From: Novosphingobium beihaiense
GTDB lineage: Bacteria > Pseudomonadota > Alphaproteobacteria > Sphingomonadales > Sphingomonadaceae
Assembly: GCF_022832375.1 (NCBI RefSeq)
Contig: NZ_JALHLG010000033.1
Location: 1-64,000 of the forward strand
DNA: 64,000 nucleotides
Direction of reading: 5' to 3'
In this document: one piece after another, positions 43,569 through 52,708 of the stretch
Numbering within the stretch: the first letter of the stretch is position 1
How the letters are laid out: each line of letters opens with the position of its first letter
Notes under the pieces: generated by a model
What the model was told of the DNA's origin: nothing
The model's database searches: none
The model's input: only the letters and a program-made list of their open reading frames with translations
Translations under genes and position numbers: made by a program

Positions 43569-44995
43569 GGCGCGCAATGCCGATGAAACGGGCAATGAAA
43601 CGGACTCTGGCCCTGCTTCCCGCCGTGGCGCTGGGCGCCTGCTCGATGGCTCCGAAATATGTCGCGCCCACACCGCCGGTCCCGGCGTCCTGGCCCGCCG
43701 GGGATGCCTATCTCGCGCAGAGCGAGGCGGGCCTGCCGCTGGTCTCCTACAAGGAGATCTTCCGCGATCCCCGGCTGCAAACGCTGATCGAGCAGGCACT
43801 GCGCAACAACCGCGATTTGCGCGTGGCCGCCGCCAATGTCGCCGCCGCGCGGGCGCGGATCACGGTTACCCGCGCCAACCAGTTCCCGGCGCTGGACGTT
43901 CAGGGATCGGCCACGCATTCCGAAACCGCAGGCCAGGTCACGGGAGATGGCTGGTCCTATTCCGCGCAAGGCGGCATTTCGAGCTTCGAGCTGGACCTGT
44001 TCGGCAAGCTGCAGAACGCGACCGAAGCCCAGCGCAACACCGCGCTTTCCACCGAGGCTTCGGCCCGCACGGTGCGGCTCGGGCTGGTGGCCAATCTGGC
44101 GCTCGCGTGGGCAGGCTATGCGGCGGACAAGGACCTGCTGGCGATTGCCCAGTCCACCGTCGCCAATGCTGAAGACAGCGTCCGCCTGACCGGGGCCCGC
44201 CTCAAAGGCGGCATCGCGCCGCGCGCGGACCTCAGCCGGGCGCAGCAGGTGCTGGAAACCGCCAAGGGCGATGCCGCCACGCAGACCGCCGCGCTGGCGC
44301 AGGATATCAATGCGATCCGCCTGCTGGTCGGCGCCGGTTTCGACCGCTCCCTGCTCCCCAACAGCATCACGGAAGTGAGCAAGGGCCTGGCCGTGCTGCC
44401 CGCAGGCACCAGCTCCGAAGTGCTCCTGCGCCGACCGGATGTCGTTTCCGCCGAATACGCGCTGCGTTCCGCCAATGCCGATATCGGCGTGGCCCGGGCG
44501 GAGCTGTTCCCCAGCATCTCGCTCACCGGCCTGCTGGGTTTTGCCAGCGATGCGCTGTCCTCACTGTTCGATCATGGGTCTTTCACCTCGACCGCCCGCG
44601 GCACGGCAAGCTGGTCGATCTTCAACGCGGGCGGCAAGGCGGCGAACGTGAAAGTCGCCAAGGCCCAGCGCGATGCCGCATTGGCGACATACGAAAAGGC
44701 AATCCAGACCGCGTTCCGCGAAGTGTCGGACGCGCTGGCCGATCAGGGCACGCTCGCCGAGCGCCTGCGCGCCGCCAGCGCCAACACCGCCGCCGCACAG
44801 GATACCGCGCGGCTGACCGAAGCAACCTACAAGCGGGGCATCGCCAGCTCGCTGGACAACCTCGTCGCCCAGCGCACGCTCTATACCGCCCGCCGCGCGG
44901 AAGTGGCCGTGCGCCTGCAAGCCGCCACCAACCGCATCACACTCTACCGCGTGCTAGGCGGGGATCAGGCAACGGCGCCGCAAGAGCCCCAATGA
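43565..44995 (+). CDS. RND outer-membrane channel lipoprotein (OprM/NodT type)
   Basis: A 476-residue TolC-family factor with a lipoprotein signal (ALGACS, C26) and two internal repeats of coiled-coil plus barrel strands: LIEQALRNNRDLRVAAANVAAARARITVTRANQFPALD in the first, VLLRRPDVVSAEYALRSANADIGVARAELFPSISLTG in the second. It completes the tripartite pump. ATG 43565 overlaps the pump stop; ATG 43577 and later Met codons are possible starts with a shorter basic region. Confidence 0.9.
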   Translation: MRRAMPMKRAMKRTLALLPAVALGACSMAPKYVAPTPPVPASWPAGDAYLAQSEAGLPLVSYKEIFRDPRLQTLIEQALRNNRDLRVAAANVAAARARITVTRANQFPALDVQGSATHSETAGQVTGDGWSYSAQGGISSFELDLFGKLQNATEAQRNTALSTEASARTVRLGLVANLALAWAGYAADKDLLAIAQSTVANAEDSVRLTGARLKGGIAPRADLSRAQQVLETAKGDAATQTAALAQDINAIRLLVGAGFDRSLLPNSITEVSKGLAVLPAGTSSEVLLRRPDVVSAEYALRSANADIGVARAELFPSISLTGLLGFASDALSSLFDHGSFTSTARGTASWSIFNAGGKAANVKVAKAQRDAALATYEKAIQTAFREVSDALADQGTLAERLRAASANTAAAQDTARLTEATYKRGIASSLDNLVAQRTLYTARRAEVAVRLQAATNRITLYRVLGGDQATAPQEPQ

Positions 44996-44999
44996 ACCG

Positions 45000-45016
45000 C
45001 CGTTCGTGTCGAACGG
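45000..45016. repeat. Short perfect hairpin CCGTTCG-TGT-CGAACGG
   Basis: Seven-base arms and a three-base loop, just behind the efflux operon and before the end of the convergent gene. No T-run follows on either strand, so it is not a classic terminator. Its core GTTCGTGTCGA is the same as in the inverted repeat at 52518-52580, so it may be a fragment of that repeat family. Confidence 0.5.
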
Positions 45017-45044
45017 AACATAGTGGAGCTGCCCCTACACCGCC

Positions 45045-46088
45045 TCAGGAATAGAGAGGGATGATCTGCGGCAGTTCCACCGTGGTGCGTATGCCCGGCG
45101 CGGCGGCGCAGACGGCCGGGATCGCATTGATCGGCCGGTGCGCCGTCAGCCCCGGGGTGTAGGCGGCATAGTCCTCCGCCGAAACCGGGAACGTAATGTC
45201 CACTTTCACCGGGGTGTCGCCCTCGGTGGTGATCCGCCAGCCGGATTCGCGCAAGTCCCAGTCGGCGTTCTCGATATCGGTGGTGACGTACCAGTTGGCG
45301 CGGAAGCGCAGGACCGCCCTGCCCTTGTGCTTGCAGGTGATCGTGGTGCGCATGGCGCCCACGGTACCTGCAGGAACAGTGCCTGCCGCGATCTGCAAAT
45401 CGGATTTCGTGGCCGAGAGTTCGCCGAACGCCTCGATCTCGTCGGCAGGCAGGCCGATGGCTTCGGCCACTTGCGAAAGCGAGCTGCCGAAATCGCCTTT
45501 CAGATGCTCGGCGCGGCGCTGGTCGAAGGGAGCCATCGGCGCGGCGAAGCCCATCACCTGAAACAGCATGTCCGGCGAATCGCGGCTGGAAACGTCGGCA
45601 TATTCGTCGATCGTCAGCAGCCCGTGCCCGCGCTGGAGCGACAGCAGCGGGATCGCCAGCGCCTCGGTCACGAAGCCGGGGCTGGAGCCGGTGGAATAGA
45701 TGGAAGTTCCGCCCTTGGCGCACGCCTCCTCGATCCGGGCACGGTTTGCCGGGTCCATCAGCGGCGGATAGTGAAAGTCGCCGCGCGTGGTGACGACATT
45801 CTTGCCCGATGCCAGCAGCGCACATAACGCATCGTAATCGGTGCCCTGCGGCATGAAGATCACGCAGTCGGCATCAATTGCCACGATCTCGTCGAGGGAA
45901 TTGGTGGCCTTTATGCCGGTTTCGGGCAACCCGCACAGGTCGCCTGCATCCTTGCCGACTTTGTCCGGCGAACTCACCCAGAGCCCGGCCAGCTCCATGC
46001 GCGGATGCTCGATCACCATGCGCAGCGCGCGGCTGCCGACATTGCCCGTAGCCCACTGGATAACGCGCCAGGTCTTGCCTTCCGGCAT
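45045..46088 (-). CDS. NAD(P)-dependent oxidoreductase, dihydrodipicolinate-reductase-like
   Basis: A 347-residue Rossmann protein: VIQWATGNVGSRALRMVIEHP is the nucleotide-binding start, and NVVTTRGDFHYPPLMDP and GGTSIYSTGSSPGFVTEALAIPLLSLQ follow. It belongs to the group related to dapB and 2,4-diaminopentanoate dehydrogenase that is common in catabolic clusters of actinobacteria and sphingomonads. The substrate is unknown. ATG 46088 has GGGAGAG upstream; a start at 46178 is rejected. It sits 130 bases downstream of the TonB receptor gene on the same strand and may share its transcript. Confidence 0.75.
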   Translation of the reverse strand: MPEGKTWRVIQWATGNVGSRALRMVIEHPRMELAGLWVSSPDKVGKDAGDLCGLPETGIKATNSLDEIVAIDADCVIFMPQGTDYDALCALLASGKNVVTTRGDFHYPPLMDPANRARIEEACAKGGTSIYSTGSSPGFVTEALAIPLLSLQRGHGLLTIDEYADVSSRDSPDMLFQVMGFAAPMAPFDQRRAEHLKGDFGSSLSQVAEAIGLPADEIEAFGELSATKSDLQIAAGTVPAGTVGAMRTTITCKHKGRAVLRFRANWYVTTDIENADWDLRESGWRITTEGDTPVKVDITFPVSAEDYAAYTPGLTAHRPINAIPAVCAAAPGIRTTVELPQIIPLYS

Positions 46089-46218
46089 TGTGCTTCTCTC
46101 CCGTTCGACTGACAGCCGCCGCGCTTCAGGGCGGCGGACGATTACTGGCATTTGGCCAGCAGGCGCCCATGCAGGCAATCCCCGCGTGGGAACGCGCCGC
46201 TGGTCAGATATCGGCCGG

Positions 46219-48492
46219 TCAGAAGTTGAAGCCGAACTCCACGCCGTAAGTCGCGGGCTTCGACCAGTTGGCGCCGATCCCGAAGCTGGAATACTGCGCC
46301 TGGGTCATATAGCGGCTGTCCGTCACGTTATCGCCGAACAGGGCGAGGTAGTAGGACCCGTCGGGCGCCGTCCACTGCCCGCGCAGCGCCAGCGTGGCAT
46401 AACCGTCTTCCTTGAACTGCACGCCCGAAGGCCCGAAGAAGAAGCTCGACGAGTAGAAGAGGTTGCCCGACAACGCGAGATCGCCCCCGCCCAGACGGGT
46501 TTCGTAGCGCCCGCCCAGAAAGCCCGTGAATTCGGGCGTGCGCTGCATCGTCACGTTCTTGAGCGTGGCCGGCACCACAAGGAAGGTTACCCCGTTCGCG
46601 GCGCAGCTGTCCGCCACGTCCGTGCCGAGATCAGTGCAGCGCGTGTAGACCGGCGCGTTGTTGAACGTCTTGTAGCGCGCATGGACATAGGACGCCCCGG
46701 CCGAAAGGCTGAAAGCAGGCGTCACCTTGTACTGCAGCGAACCTTCCAGACCATAGATCTCGGAGGTGGCCGCATTGATGATCTCCGCCGTGCCGGTGCG
46801 GTAGATCGAGACCTGCAGGTTCTTGTAATCATAATAGAATGCGGCGGTTTCGAACGACAGCCCGCGGTCTTCATACTTGAAGCCGATCTCGTAGGCGTTG
46901 ATGTCCTCGGGCTGCACGTCGTTGCAGACAAAGTTGGTCGCGGGCGTCTGGCATGACCCGCCCACATCGAGAATCGCCGCCTTGTATCCCTTGGTAAACG
47001 AGGCATAGACACTGGTCTGACGGGTAGGCTTGTAGCGCAGCACCACGCGCGGCGTAATCTTGTCGTTCGAGATGTCCGGCACCGGCATTTCCACCGCCGT
47101 GAACTGCTGGTTCCAGTAGGCATCGACGATCTTGTCCTTGGAATAGCGCGCACCGGCCGTGATGAAGAAACGCGGGGTCACTTCGTATGTGGCATCGGCG
47201 AAAGCGGCATAGCTTCTCGACGTCGTGCTCGATCCGCCAAGGCGTATGTGTGAGGCAGCATCATTGCCAAAGTTGTCGATAAAAGTGATGTACTGGTCGG
47301 TGTTCTCGAAATAGAACAGACCGGCGGTCCATTGCAGCGGCGTGCCCGGCTTGGAGGTCAGCAGGAGTTCCTGACTCCATGTCTCGTTGTTGTTGGGCAA
47401 GCCCAGCTGAAATCCCAAAACCTGCGCAGGTCCGAAACCGTACTCCACACGCTGTGCTGCTGTGATGTTCTCAAGCCCCGAATAATCGAGGTCCTGCGAC
47501 ATGTTGCTCTTCTCGTTGCGGTACTGCGAATAGGACGTGAGATCCGCAAAGCCCAGATCCGCCTTGATCGTAGCCTGAAGCACGTCGCTGTTGGAACGGA
47601 TGAACTCCCCTACCGAGCCGCTCGCGATCCTGTTCTTGGCTGTAGTATAGGTCCCCGGAATACCGCCAAACGGCGCGCCCAGCCCGAAATCGGCCGTATC
47701 CAGCGTCGCAGCGAGCATCGGCGAAGGATCGTCTACATCGCCATGCTTGTAGCGCAGCAGGACGTCGACACTGTCCGACAGTTCGGCCTTCAGGCCCAGA
47801 CGCACCGACCAGTTCCGGTAGTCGCCCACGCGGCGCTTGTTGTTCGAGATATCGTGCTGCCACCCGTCGCCACGGCGGTACATGCCTTCGATCGTCATCG
47901 CGACACGGTCAGAGATCACGTAATTGGTGAAAGCCTCTGCCTGGAGCTCGTTATAACGCCCGAAGCTGACCTGGCCCTCTGCCGAATTGCCGGTGACCGA
48001 AGGTTCCTTGGTCGAAACCAGAATCGCACCGCCGGTGGTATTGCGGCCGAACAGCGTGCCCTGCGGCCCTTTGAGCACCTGAATGCTCTCCACGCTGATC
48101 AGATCGAAGTCCGCCGCCAGCGGATTGGGCGAATAGAACCCGTCGATGTAGATGCCGACATTGCCGCCGCCGCCCGATGTCGTCACCGCGGTGCCGATGC
48201 CGCGGATCGTCGGCTGGAAGAACCCGCCTGCAAAGTCGAACCGCAGCGCCGGGGTGACTTTGCCGATGTCGGCAAGCTGGTTGACGCTCGACGTTCTCAG
48301 GGCATCGCTGCTGAGGTTGGTAATCGAAATCGGCACATCGACTTGCGCTTCCGCGCGGCGCTGCGCGGTGACGATGATCACGCCGCTGTCGATAGCCGTA
48401 TCGCCTTCCTGCTGGGCAAAAGCCTGGCCCGGCGTCAGCGCCGCCAGCCCGATGAGCCCGAACAGGGACGCACTTGTCCTTACTGTCTTCAC
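46219..48492 (-). CDS. TonB-dependent outer-membrane receptor
   Basis: A 757-residue receptor with signal peptide (LFGLIGLAALTPGQAFAQ), a TonB-box-like segment (DSGVIIVTAQRR), a plug domain with GTLFGRNTTGGAILVSTKEPS and a beta-barrel ending in FGFNF. It imports a substrate with energy from TonB. Sphingomonads use many such receptors for hydrophobic or aromatic carbon sources, and the catabolic genes around suggest such a role here. GTG 48492 follows GGGAGGG at five bases. A frame reaching 48789 is rejected as it adds no receptor sequence. Confidence 0.9.
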   Translation of the reverse strand: MKTVRTSASLFGLIGLAALTPGQAFAQQEGDTAIDSGVIIVTAQRRAEAQVDVPISITNLSSDALRTSSVNQLADIGKVTPALRFDFAGGFFQPTIRGIGTAVTTSGGGGNVGIYIDGFYSPNPLAADFDLISVESIQVLKGPQGTLFGRNTTGGAILVSTKEPSVTGNSAEGQVSFGRYNELQAEAFTNYVISDRVAMTIEGMYRRGDGWQHDISNNKRRVGDYRNWSVRLGLKAELSDSVDVLLRYKHGDVDDPSPMLAATLDTADFGLGAPFGGIPGTYTTAKNRIASGSVGEFIRSNSDVLQATIKADLGFADLTSYSQYRNEKSNMSQDLDYSGLENITAAQRVEYGFGPAQVLGFQLGLPNNNETWSQELLLTSKPGTPLQWTAGLFYFENTDQYITFIDNFGNDAASHIRLGGSSTTSRSYAAFADATYEVTPRFFITAGARYSKDKIVDAYWNQQFTAVEMPVPDISNDKITPRVVLRYKPTRQTSVYASFTKGYKAAILDVGGSCQTPATNFVCNDVQPEDINAYEIGFKYEDRGLSFETAAFYYDYKNLQVSIYRTGTAEIINAATSEIYGLEGSLQYKVTPAFSLSAGASYVHARYKTFNNAPVYTRCTDLGTDVADSCAANGVTFLVVPATLKNVTMQRTPEFTGFLGGRYETRLGGGDLALSGNLFYSSSFFFGPSGVQFKEDGYATLALRGQWTAPDGSYYLALFGDNVTDSRYMTQAQYSSFGIGANWSKPATYGVEFGFNF

Positions 48493-48640
48493 GGTATCCC
48501 TCCCTTTTTTATGCGGCAAATTCGTAATGCCGTGCCTGACACTTTTCCAGCGCCTTACTTGACACCTGTTGAATTTACCGCGTGTGCAGCTTTGCTGCAA
48601 CAGAGGTTGGAAGACCGAAAAACGCCCGTTAGCGACCCGC

Positions 48641-50314
48641 TCAGGGGCCGATAAAGCCGATCGTGTCCTGATGCGGATCGTAGGATTCCGCCTTCCAGCG
48701 AACTGATCCGAAAGGCCGTTCGAGGCGGCGATGGACGCGGTGCCCCTGATTGCTGCGATTGTAGGAATCCGCTTCGCCCTGGATCGCAATGTCCGTCTGG
48801 GTATAGCGATCCCTCATGCGCAGATAATCGCCCCAGGTCGGGCAATGGTAGCGTTCGGTCCATAGCGCCGGATCGGCGATGTCGCGCGCGATAGACCACT
48901 GGAAGGCGCCGATGCGCTTGCGCACCGTCTGCATCTTCATCATCACCGCGAAAAACTCGCGCGCCCGGTCGGGATCGACGTCGTACTCGACCTCGACGAC
49001 GATCGGGCCGGAACGCAGGGACAAGTCCATTGCGACCTCCGGATCGTTGGAAAGCGCCACGGTCGACGTGTCCGCATCGTGATCAGATTCGATGCGCAGG
49101 ATCAGCCCCAGGAAGGCAGTAGCCCCCACCGCCGCGCCAGACATCATCATCGCATAGGCAACGCCGTGCCCGTTGGCCAGTTCGCCCCATCCCCACGCGC
49201 CGATGCCGATACCGGCGGTTATCGCGGACGAAAACAGCGACAGCGCCCGGGCCGCCACCCAGCGCGGCGCGGACATCTGCACAGTGACGTTGAGCATTGC
49301 GATTGTCAGGATATTTCCTGCACCAACAACAAGATAGGCGGCACAGCTCAGAACCAGTGACGTGCTCAGCCCGGCGGCTGCCAGAGCCAGTCCGCTTGTG
49401 ACCGCGCAGATCCGCACGGCGGTTTCGGTCGACAGCCGTTCACGGATCTGGCTCACGAACAGCGCTCCGGTCACGGCGCCCACTCCCTGCGCACCGAGCA
49501 GGATGCCGAACGTCGCGGCATTGCCGTGCAGGATGTCCTTGGCCACCAGCGGCGCCAGTGCAGAGGCGGTGGCGGTCGTCAGCCCGAAGGCCAGAACCCT
49601 GAGCAAGGCGGTGCGGATGGCCGGTGCGTGAAACGCATAGCGCGCACCGCTGATCAGCGCCCGGTCGATCCTTTCGGGAGGCAAGCGTGACGGCACATGC
49701 GCGCGCCGCCACAGGAAGAAGGCGGCGAGCAAAGGCAGATAGAGCACCGCCGTCATCCCGAACACCGATTTGGCCCCGTAGATCACCACGATCAGGCCAC
49801 CCAGCGCCGGACCGAAGCTGCGCGCGACGTTATAGCTGATAGTCCCGAGCGCCACGGCCGCAGGCAGATGCGCGCGCGAGACCTGTTCGGGGATCGAGGC
49901 CTGCCAGGACGGTGAATAGAGCGCCACTCCGGCGCCGATCAGCACGCAGAACAGCAGCAGCGCCCAGGGCGTTATCAGGCCGAAATGCGAAATCCCCGCC
50001 AGTGTCGCGGCGCAGACGGCGCTGAAGCCCAGCCCGCTCATCGCAATGCGGCGGCGGTCGAACATGTCGGCGATGGCCCCGGCGGGCAATGTCACCAGCA
50101 TCAGCGGCACCATCATCGCCGTCTGCACTAGCGCCACCATGCTGGGCGAATCCGACAGGCGCGTCATTTCCCACGCCGCGCCCACCCCCAGGAACAGTTG
50201 CCCGAAATTGGAAAACAGGCTGGCGGACCAGATCCTGCGAAACACCGGCTCGCGCAGCGGCGCGAAAGCGCCACCAGCGTCCTCTTGCCCATCGGCATCG
50301 ATGCTGCCGTTCAT
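48641..50314 (-). CDS. MFS transporter with C-terminal ABM-like domain
   Basis: A 557-residue protein. Residues 20-420 are an MFS_3 (EntS-like) transporter with about 12 helices and the loop motif AGAIADMFDRRRIAMSG. Residues ~440-557 form a soluble domain (IVVEVEYDVDPDRAREFFAVMMKMQTVRKRIGAFQWSIARDI) resembling antibiotic-biosynthesis monooxygenase (dimeric alpha/beta barrel) folds. Such fusions are known in the MFS_3 family. It probably moves a catabolic substrate or intermediate across the inner membrane. ATG 50314 is the first Met before the transporter part. It is 148 bases upstream of the TonB receptor and divergent from the thiolase gene. Confidence 0.8.
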   Translation of the reverse strand: MNGSIDADGQEDAGGAFAPLREPVFRRIWSASLFSNFGQLFLGVGAAWEMTRLSDSPSMVALVQTAMMVPLMLVTLPAGAIADMFDRRRIAMSGLGFSAVCAATLAGISHFGLITPWALLLFCVLIGAGVALYSPSWQASIPEQVSRAHLPAAVALGTISYNVARSFGPALGGLIVVIYGAKSVFGMTAVLYLPLLAAFFLWRRAHVPSRLPPERIDRALISGARYAFHAPAIRTALLRVLAFGLTTATASALAPLVAKDILHGNAATFGILLGAQGVGAVTGALFVSQIRERLSTETAVRICAVTSGLALAAAGLSTSLVLSCAAYLVVGAGNILTIAMLNVTVQMSAPRWVAARALSLFSSAITAGIGIGAWGWGELANGHGVAYAMMMSGAAVGATAFLGLILRIESDHDADTSTVALSNDPEVAMDLSLRSGPIVVEVEYDVDPDRAREFFAVMMKMQTVRKRIGAFQWSIARDIADPALWTERYHCPTWGDYLRMRDRYTQTDIAIQGEADSYNRSNQGHRVHRRLERPFGSVRWKAESYDPHQDTIGFIGP

Positions 50315-50404
50315 CCTGACTTCGCCCCTGTTTAGTATCCTGCTGCCCGCGATCTTGTCGCAAGCGCCACCCCCGTCAAGCCAGCGCATCGCGAAGACGA
50401 TCGA

Positions 50405-50435
50405 TTGACGCAATCCCGGCCCGTCCCAATATACT
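50405..50435 (+). promoter_or_regulatory. Possible sigma-70 promoter of the thiolase gene
   Basis: TTGACG at 50405-50410 and TATACT at 50430-50435, 19 bases apart, which is slightly long. Transcription would begin near 50442, about 125 bases before the thiolase start. The sequence ACTAACC right after the -10 box matches one arm of the palindrome at 53067. The inverted partner TTTAGTAT lies at 50331-50338 near the divergent transporter gene. Confidence 0.35.
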
Positions 50436-50567
50436 AACCCATGAAAGCAATCGCCGCTGCGATAGGGCGCTGCGGAGCAATTGCTTTTCCCCATGCAGCC
50501 CCGCATGACCCGCGCAAACAGCGCCTGCGCGCAGTCTGCGCCCATTGGGATTTCGAGGAGACCGATC

Positions 50568-51821
50568 GTGACCGAAGCCTATATCATCGATACTGTCAGA
50601 ACCCCGCGCGGGATCGGCAAGATGGGCAAGGGCGCGCTCTCGCAGATGCATCCGGAGCACCTCTCCGCCGCGGTCCTTGCCGCCCTGCACGAACGCAACG
50701 GCTTCGAGACAGCGGACGTCGACGACGTGATCTGGGGCGTTTCCGCAGCGATCGGCCTGCAGAGCGGCGATATCGGCCGCATGGCCGCGCTCGATGCCGG
50801 GTACGACGTGAAAGTGGGCGGCGTCACGCTCAACCGCTTCTGCGGCTCGTCCATTACCTCGACCAGCCTGGCCGCCGCGATGATCATGTCCGGCATGTCG
50901 GACCTCATGGTCTCGGGCGGCATGGACATGCTTTCCTATGCCAATGCTTTCGGCATGAAGATGCGCGAGGCGGGCGTGGGCAGCGCGGGCATGGGCGCGG
51001 GCAATCCGCGCCTGCAGGCCAAGCATCCGCAATCCAACCAGGGCGTGTGCGCCGATGCCATCGCCGCGATGGAAGGCATCACCCGCGCCGAGCTCGAACA
51101 GCTTGGCGTTGAAAGCCAGCGCCGTGCAGCCAAGGCCATTGCCGAAGGGCGCTTCGCCAAGTCGACCATCGTGGTGAAGGACGATGAGGGCAACGTCATC
51201 CTCGACCATGAGGAATATCCGCGCCCAGACACCACGGCCGAAAGCCTGGCCCAGCTCAAGCCCGCCTTCGAGATGTTCCTGAACATGCCTTCGGCCAAGG
51301 GCGGCAAGACTTATGCCGAGCTGATCAATCAGGTCTATCCCGATATCGATATCAAGCCGATCCACCACGTCGGCATTTCCTCGGGCGTGGTCGATGGCGC
51401 CTCGGGCATTCTGCTGGCGTCCAAGGACTATGCCGAGAAGCACGGGATGAAACCGCGCGCCCGGATCGTCGCCATGGCCGAAACCGGCGATTGCCCCACG
51501 CTGATGCTCAACGGCCCGGTGCCTGCCGCGAAGAAAGTGCTGGCCAAAGCGGGACTTACCAAGGACGACATCGACACCTGGGAAGTCAACGAGGCCTTTG
51601 CCGTCGTCGTGGAGAAGTTCATTCGCGACCTTGATCTCGACCGCGCCAAAGTGAATCCCAACGGCGGTTCGATCGCGCTCGGCCACCCGATCGCGGGCAC
51701 CGGTGCAATCCTGATCGGCACGGCGCTTGACGAACTCGAACGCACCGGCGGGCGTTACGGCCTGATCACGATGTGCGCGGCGGGCGGCATGGCGCCTGCG
51801 ATGATCATCGAACGGGTCTGA
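50568..51821 (+). CDS. Acetyl-CoA acetyltransferase (thiolase) family protein
   Basis: A 417-residue thiolase. The nucleophilic cysteine is C92 in LNRFCGSS; the general-base region is GHPIAGTGA and the second cysteine lies in MCAAGGMAPA near the C-terminus. It cleaves 3-ketoacyl-CoA (or condenses acetyl-CoA) and should act late in the catabolic pathway. GTG 50568 has GAGGAG seven bases upstream; an ATG at 50481 in the same frame has no thiolase sequence behind it. The MarR-type gene follows after 33 bases, probably in the same transcript. Confidence 0.9.
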   Translation: MTEAYIIDTVRTPRGIGKMGKGALSQMHPEHLSAAVLAALHERNGFETADVDDVIWGVSAAIGLQSGDIGRMAALDAGYDVKVGGVTLNRFCGSSITSTSLAAAMIMSGMSDLMVSGGMDMLSYANAFGMKMREAGVGSAGMGAGNPRLQAKHPQSNQGVCADAIAAMEGITRAELEQLGVESQRRAAKAIAEGRFAKSTIVVKDDEGNVILDHEEYPRPDTTAESLAQLKPAFEMFLNMPSAKGGKTYAELINQVYPDIDIKPIHHVGISSGVVDGASGILLASKDYAEKHGMKPRARIVAMAETGDCPTLMLNGPVPAAKKVLAKAGLTKDDIDTWEVNEAFAVVVEKFIRDLDLDRAKVNPNGGSIALGHPIAGTGAILIGTALDELERTGGRYGLITMCAAGGMAPAMIIERV

Positions 51822-51854
51822 AAACCGGCCGCACCGGCCAAACAGGAGTAGCGC

Positions 51855-52343
51855 GTGGCGAGCGACGCCGACAACAAGACGACTGGTCCGCAAAAAGACC
51901 CTTTCGGCATCCGTGACGAGAGTCCCAGGCGGCAGGTCGGCCTGCGCATGACGGTCATCGCCCGCCTCCAGCGCAACAGCTTCGACCGCAAGGTGTCGGC
52001 GCTGAACGTGACCCGTTCGCAATGGGCGATGATTGCCATCGTCTCGCGCTATCCGGGCTCCACCCAGCGCACGATCGCAGAATATCTCGAAATGTCGGAA
52101 GCCTCGGCGGGCCGTCTGATCGACCGCCTCTGCGCCGACGGGCTTCTGGAACGGCGCGACCGCCGCGACGACCGCCGCGCGCGCGCCGTCTATCTGACCG
52201 AGAAAGCCGAGCCACTGCTGGCCAAGCTCGGCACGATCGCGTCCGAAAGCGAGCAGCGCATGTTCAGCGGGTTTTCCGATGAAGAGCTCGAACAGCTGCT
52301 CAACTTCATGGACCGCATCTACGAGAACGTCAGCCGCGGTTAG
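51855..52343 (+). CDS. MarR-family transcriptional regulator
   Basis: A 162-residue winged-HTH protein with VTRSQWAMIAIVSRYPGSTQRTIAEYLEMSEASAGRLIDRLCADGLLERRDRRDDRRARAVYLT, the full MarR recognition helix and wing. Members bind aromatic or CoA-linked ligands and repress nearby catabolic genes. GTG 51855 is preceded by AGGAG. Its TAG stop is the first three bases of a 148-bp palindromic element, so the last codons may have been set by insertion of that repeat; the protein length is normal for the family. Confidence 0.9.
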   Translation: MASDADNKTTGPQKDPFGIRDESPRRQVGLRMTVIARLQRNSFDRKVSALNVTRSQWAMIAIVSRYPGSTQRTIAEYLEMSEASAGRLIDRLCADGLLERRDRRDDRRARAVYLTEKAEPLLAKLGTIASESEQRMFSGFSDEELEQLLNFMDRIYENVSRG

Positions 52344-52488
52344 GTGCTGTCTGCATTCAGTTCAGGGTGAGTCGAAAATGGTGTTTTTGCGCGACCCGGA
52401 GCGCAGCGTACTTTCTGTACGTGAACACCGGAAGCGCGCAAAAGCGCCATTTGCAGGCCGCCATGGGCTGAATGCAGACAGCACCTAG
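52341..52488. repeat. 148-bp palindromic element (MITE/REPIN-like)
   Basis: Perfect 20-base terminal inverted repeats (52341-52360 and 52469-52488, starting TAGGTGCTGTCTGCATTCAG). The interior is also nearly palindromic: AAAATGGTGTTTTTGCGCG pairs with the mirror GCGCGCAAAAGCGCCATTTG, and CGTAC-TTTCT-GTACG forms the tip. The whole unit can fold into one long hairpin. It carries no gene. I recall similar repeats between genes of sphingomonads. It touches the stop codon of the marR-type gene. Confidence 0.75.
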
Positions 52489-52517
52489 GACATCATGCCC
52501 ACAATTTGAGTCAGGCT

Positions 52518-52580
52518 CCGTTCGTGTCGAGCGAAGTCGAGACGCGCTGGATCAGAGCTACCGCATCTCGACACGAACGG
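52518..52580. repeat. Inverted repeat with arms CCGTTCGTGTCGAG
   Basis: Two perfect 14-base arms (52518-52531 and 52567-52580) enclose 35 bases that include GCGAAGTCGAGA. This is the pattern of a short repeat family frequent in sphingomonads (from recall). It lies in the gap after the 148-bp element, so 52344-52708 contains only repeats and a terminator. Confidence 0.6.
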
Positions 52581-52657
52581 CAGGCAACCCAAGTTACGCG
52601 CACGGCACTCTGACGCTGCTTAACACCAGGCCCGTTCCACACATCGCGCACAAACAG

Positions 52658-52685
52658 AAAGGGCGGCCCCGAAGGACCGCCCTTT
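52658..52685. terminator. Rho-independent-type terminator hairpin
   Basis: AAAGGGCGGCC and GGACCGCCCTTT pair around a CCGAA-type loop. It lies just behind the stop of the minus-strand 105-residue gene and is followed on that strand by CTGTTTGTG, a weak T-run. It can also stop transcripts arriving from the marR side. Confidence 0.6.
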
Positions 52686-52708
52686 CCGTCTTGAGAGCTG
52701 GTGAAAGC

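Noticed and set aside
40374..43799. 1141-residue frame antisense to the RND pump
   Set aside because: It is rich in His, Arg and Gly with no domain; a typical shadow of a GC-rich gene.
45000..45016. Hairpin after the efflux operon as a terminator
   Set aside because: The stem is short and no T-run follows on either strand; kept only as a repeat.
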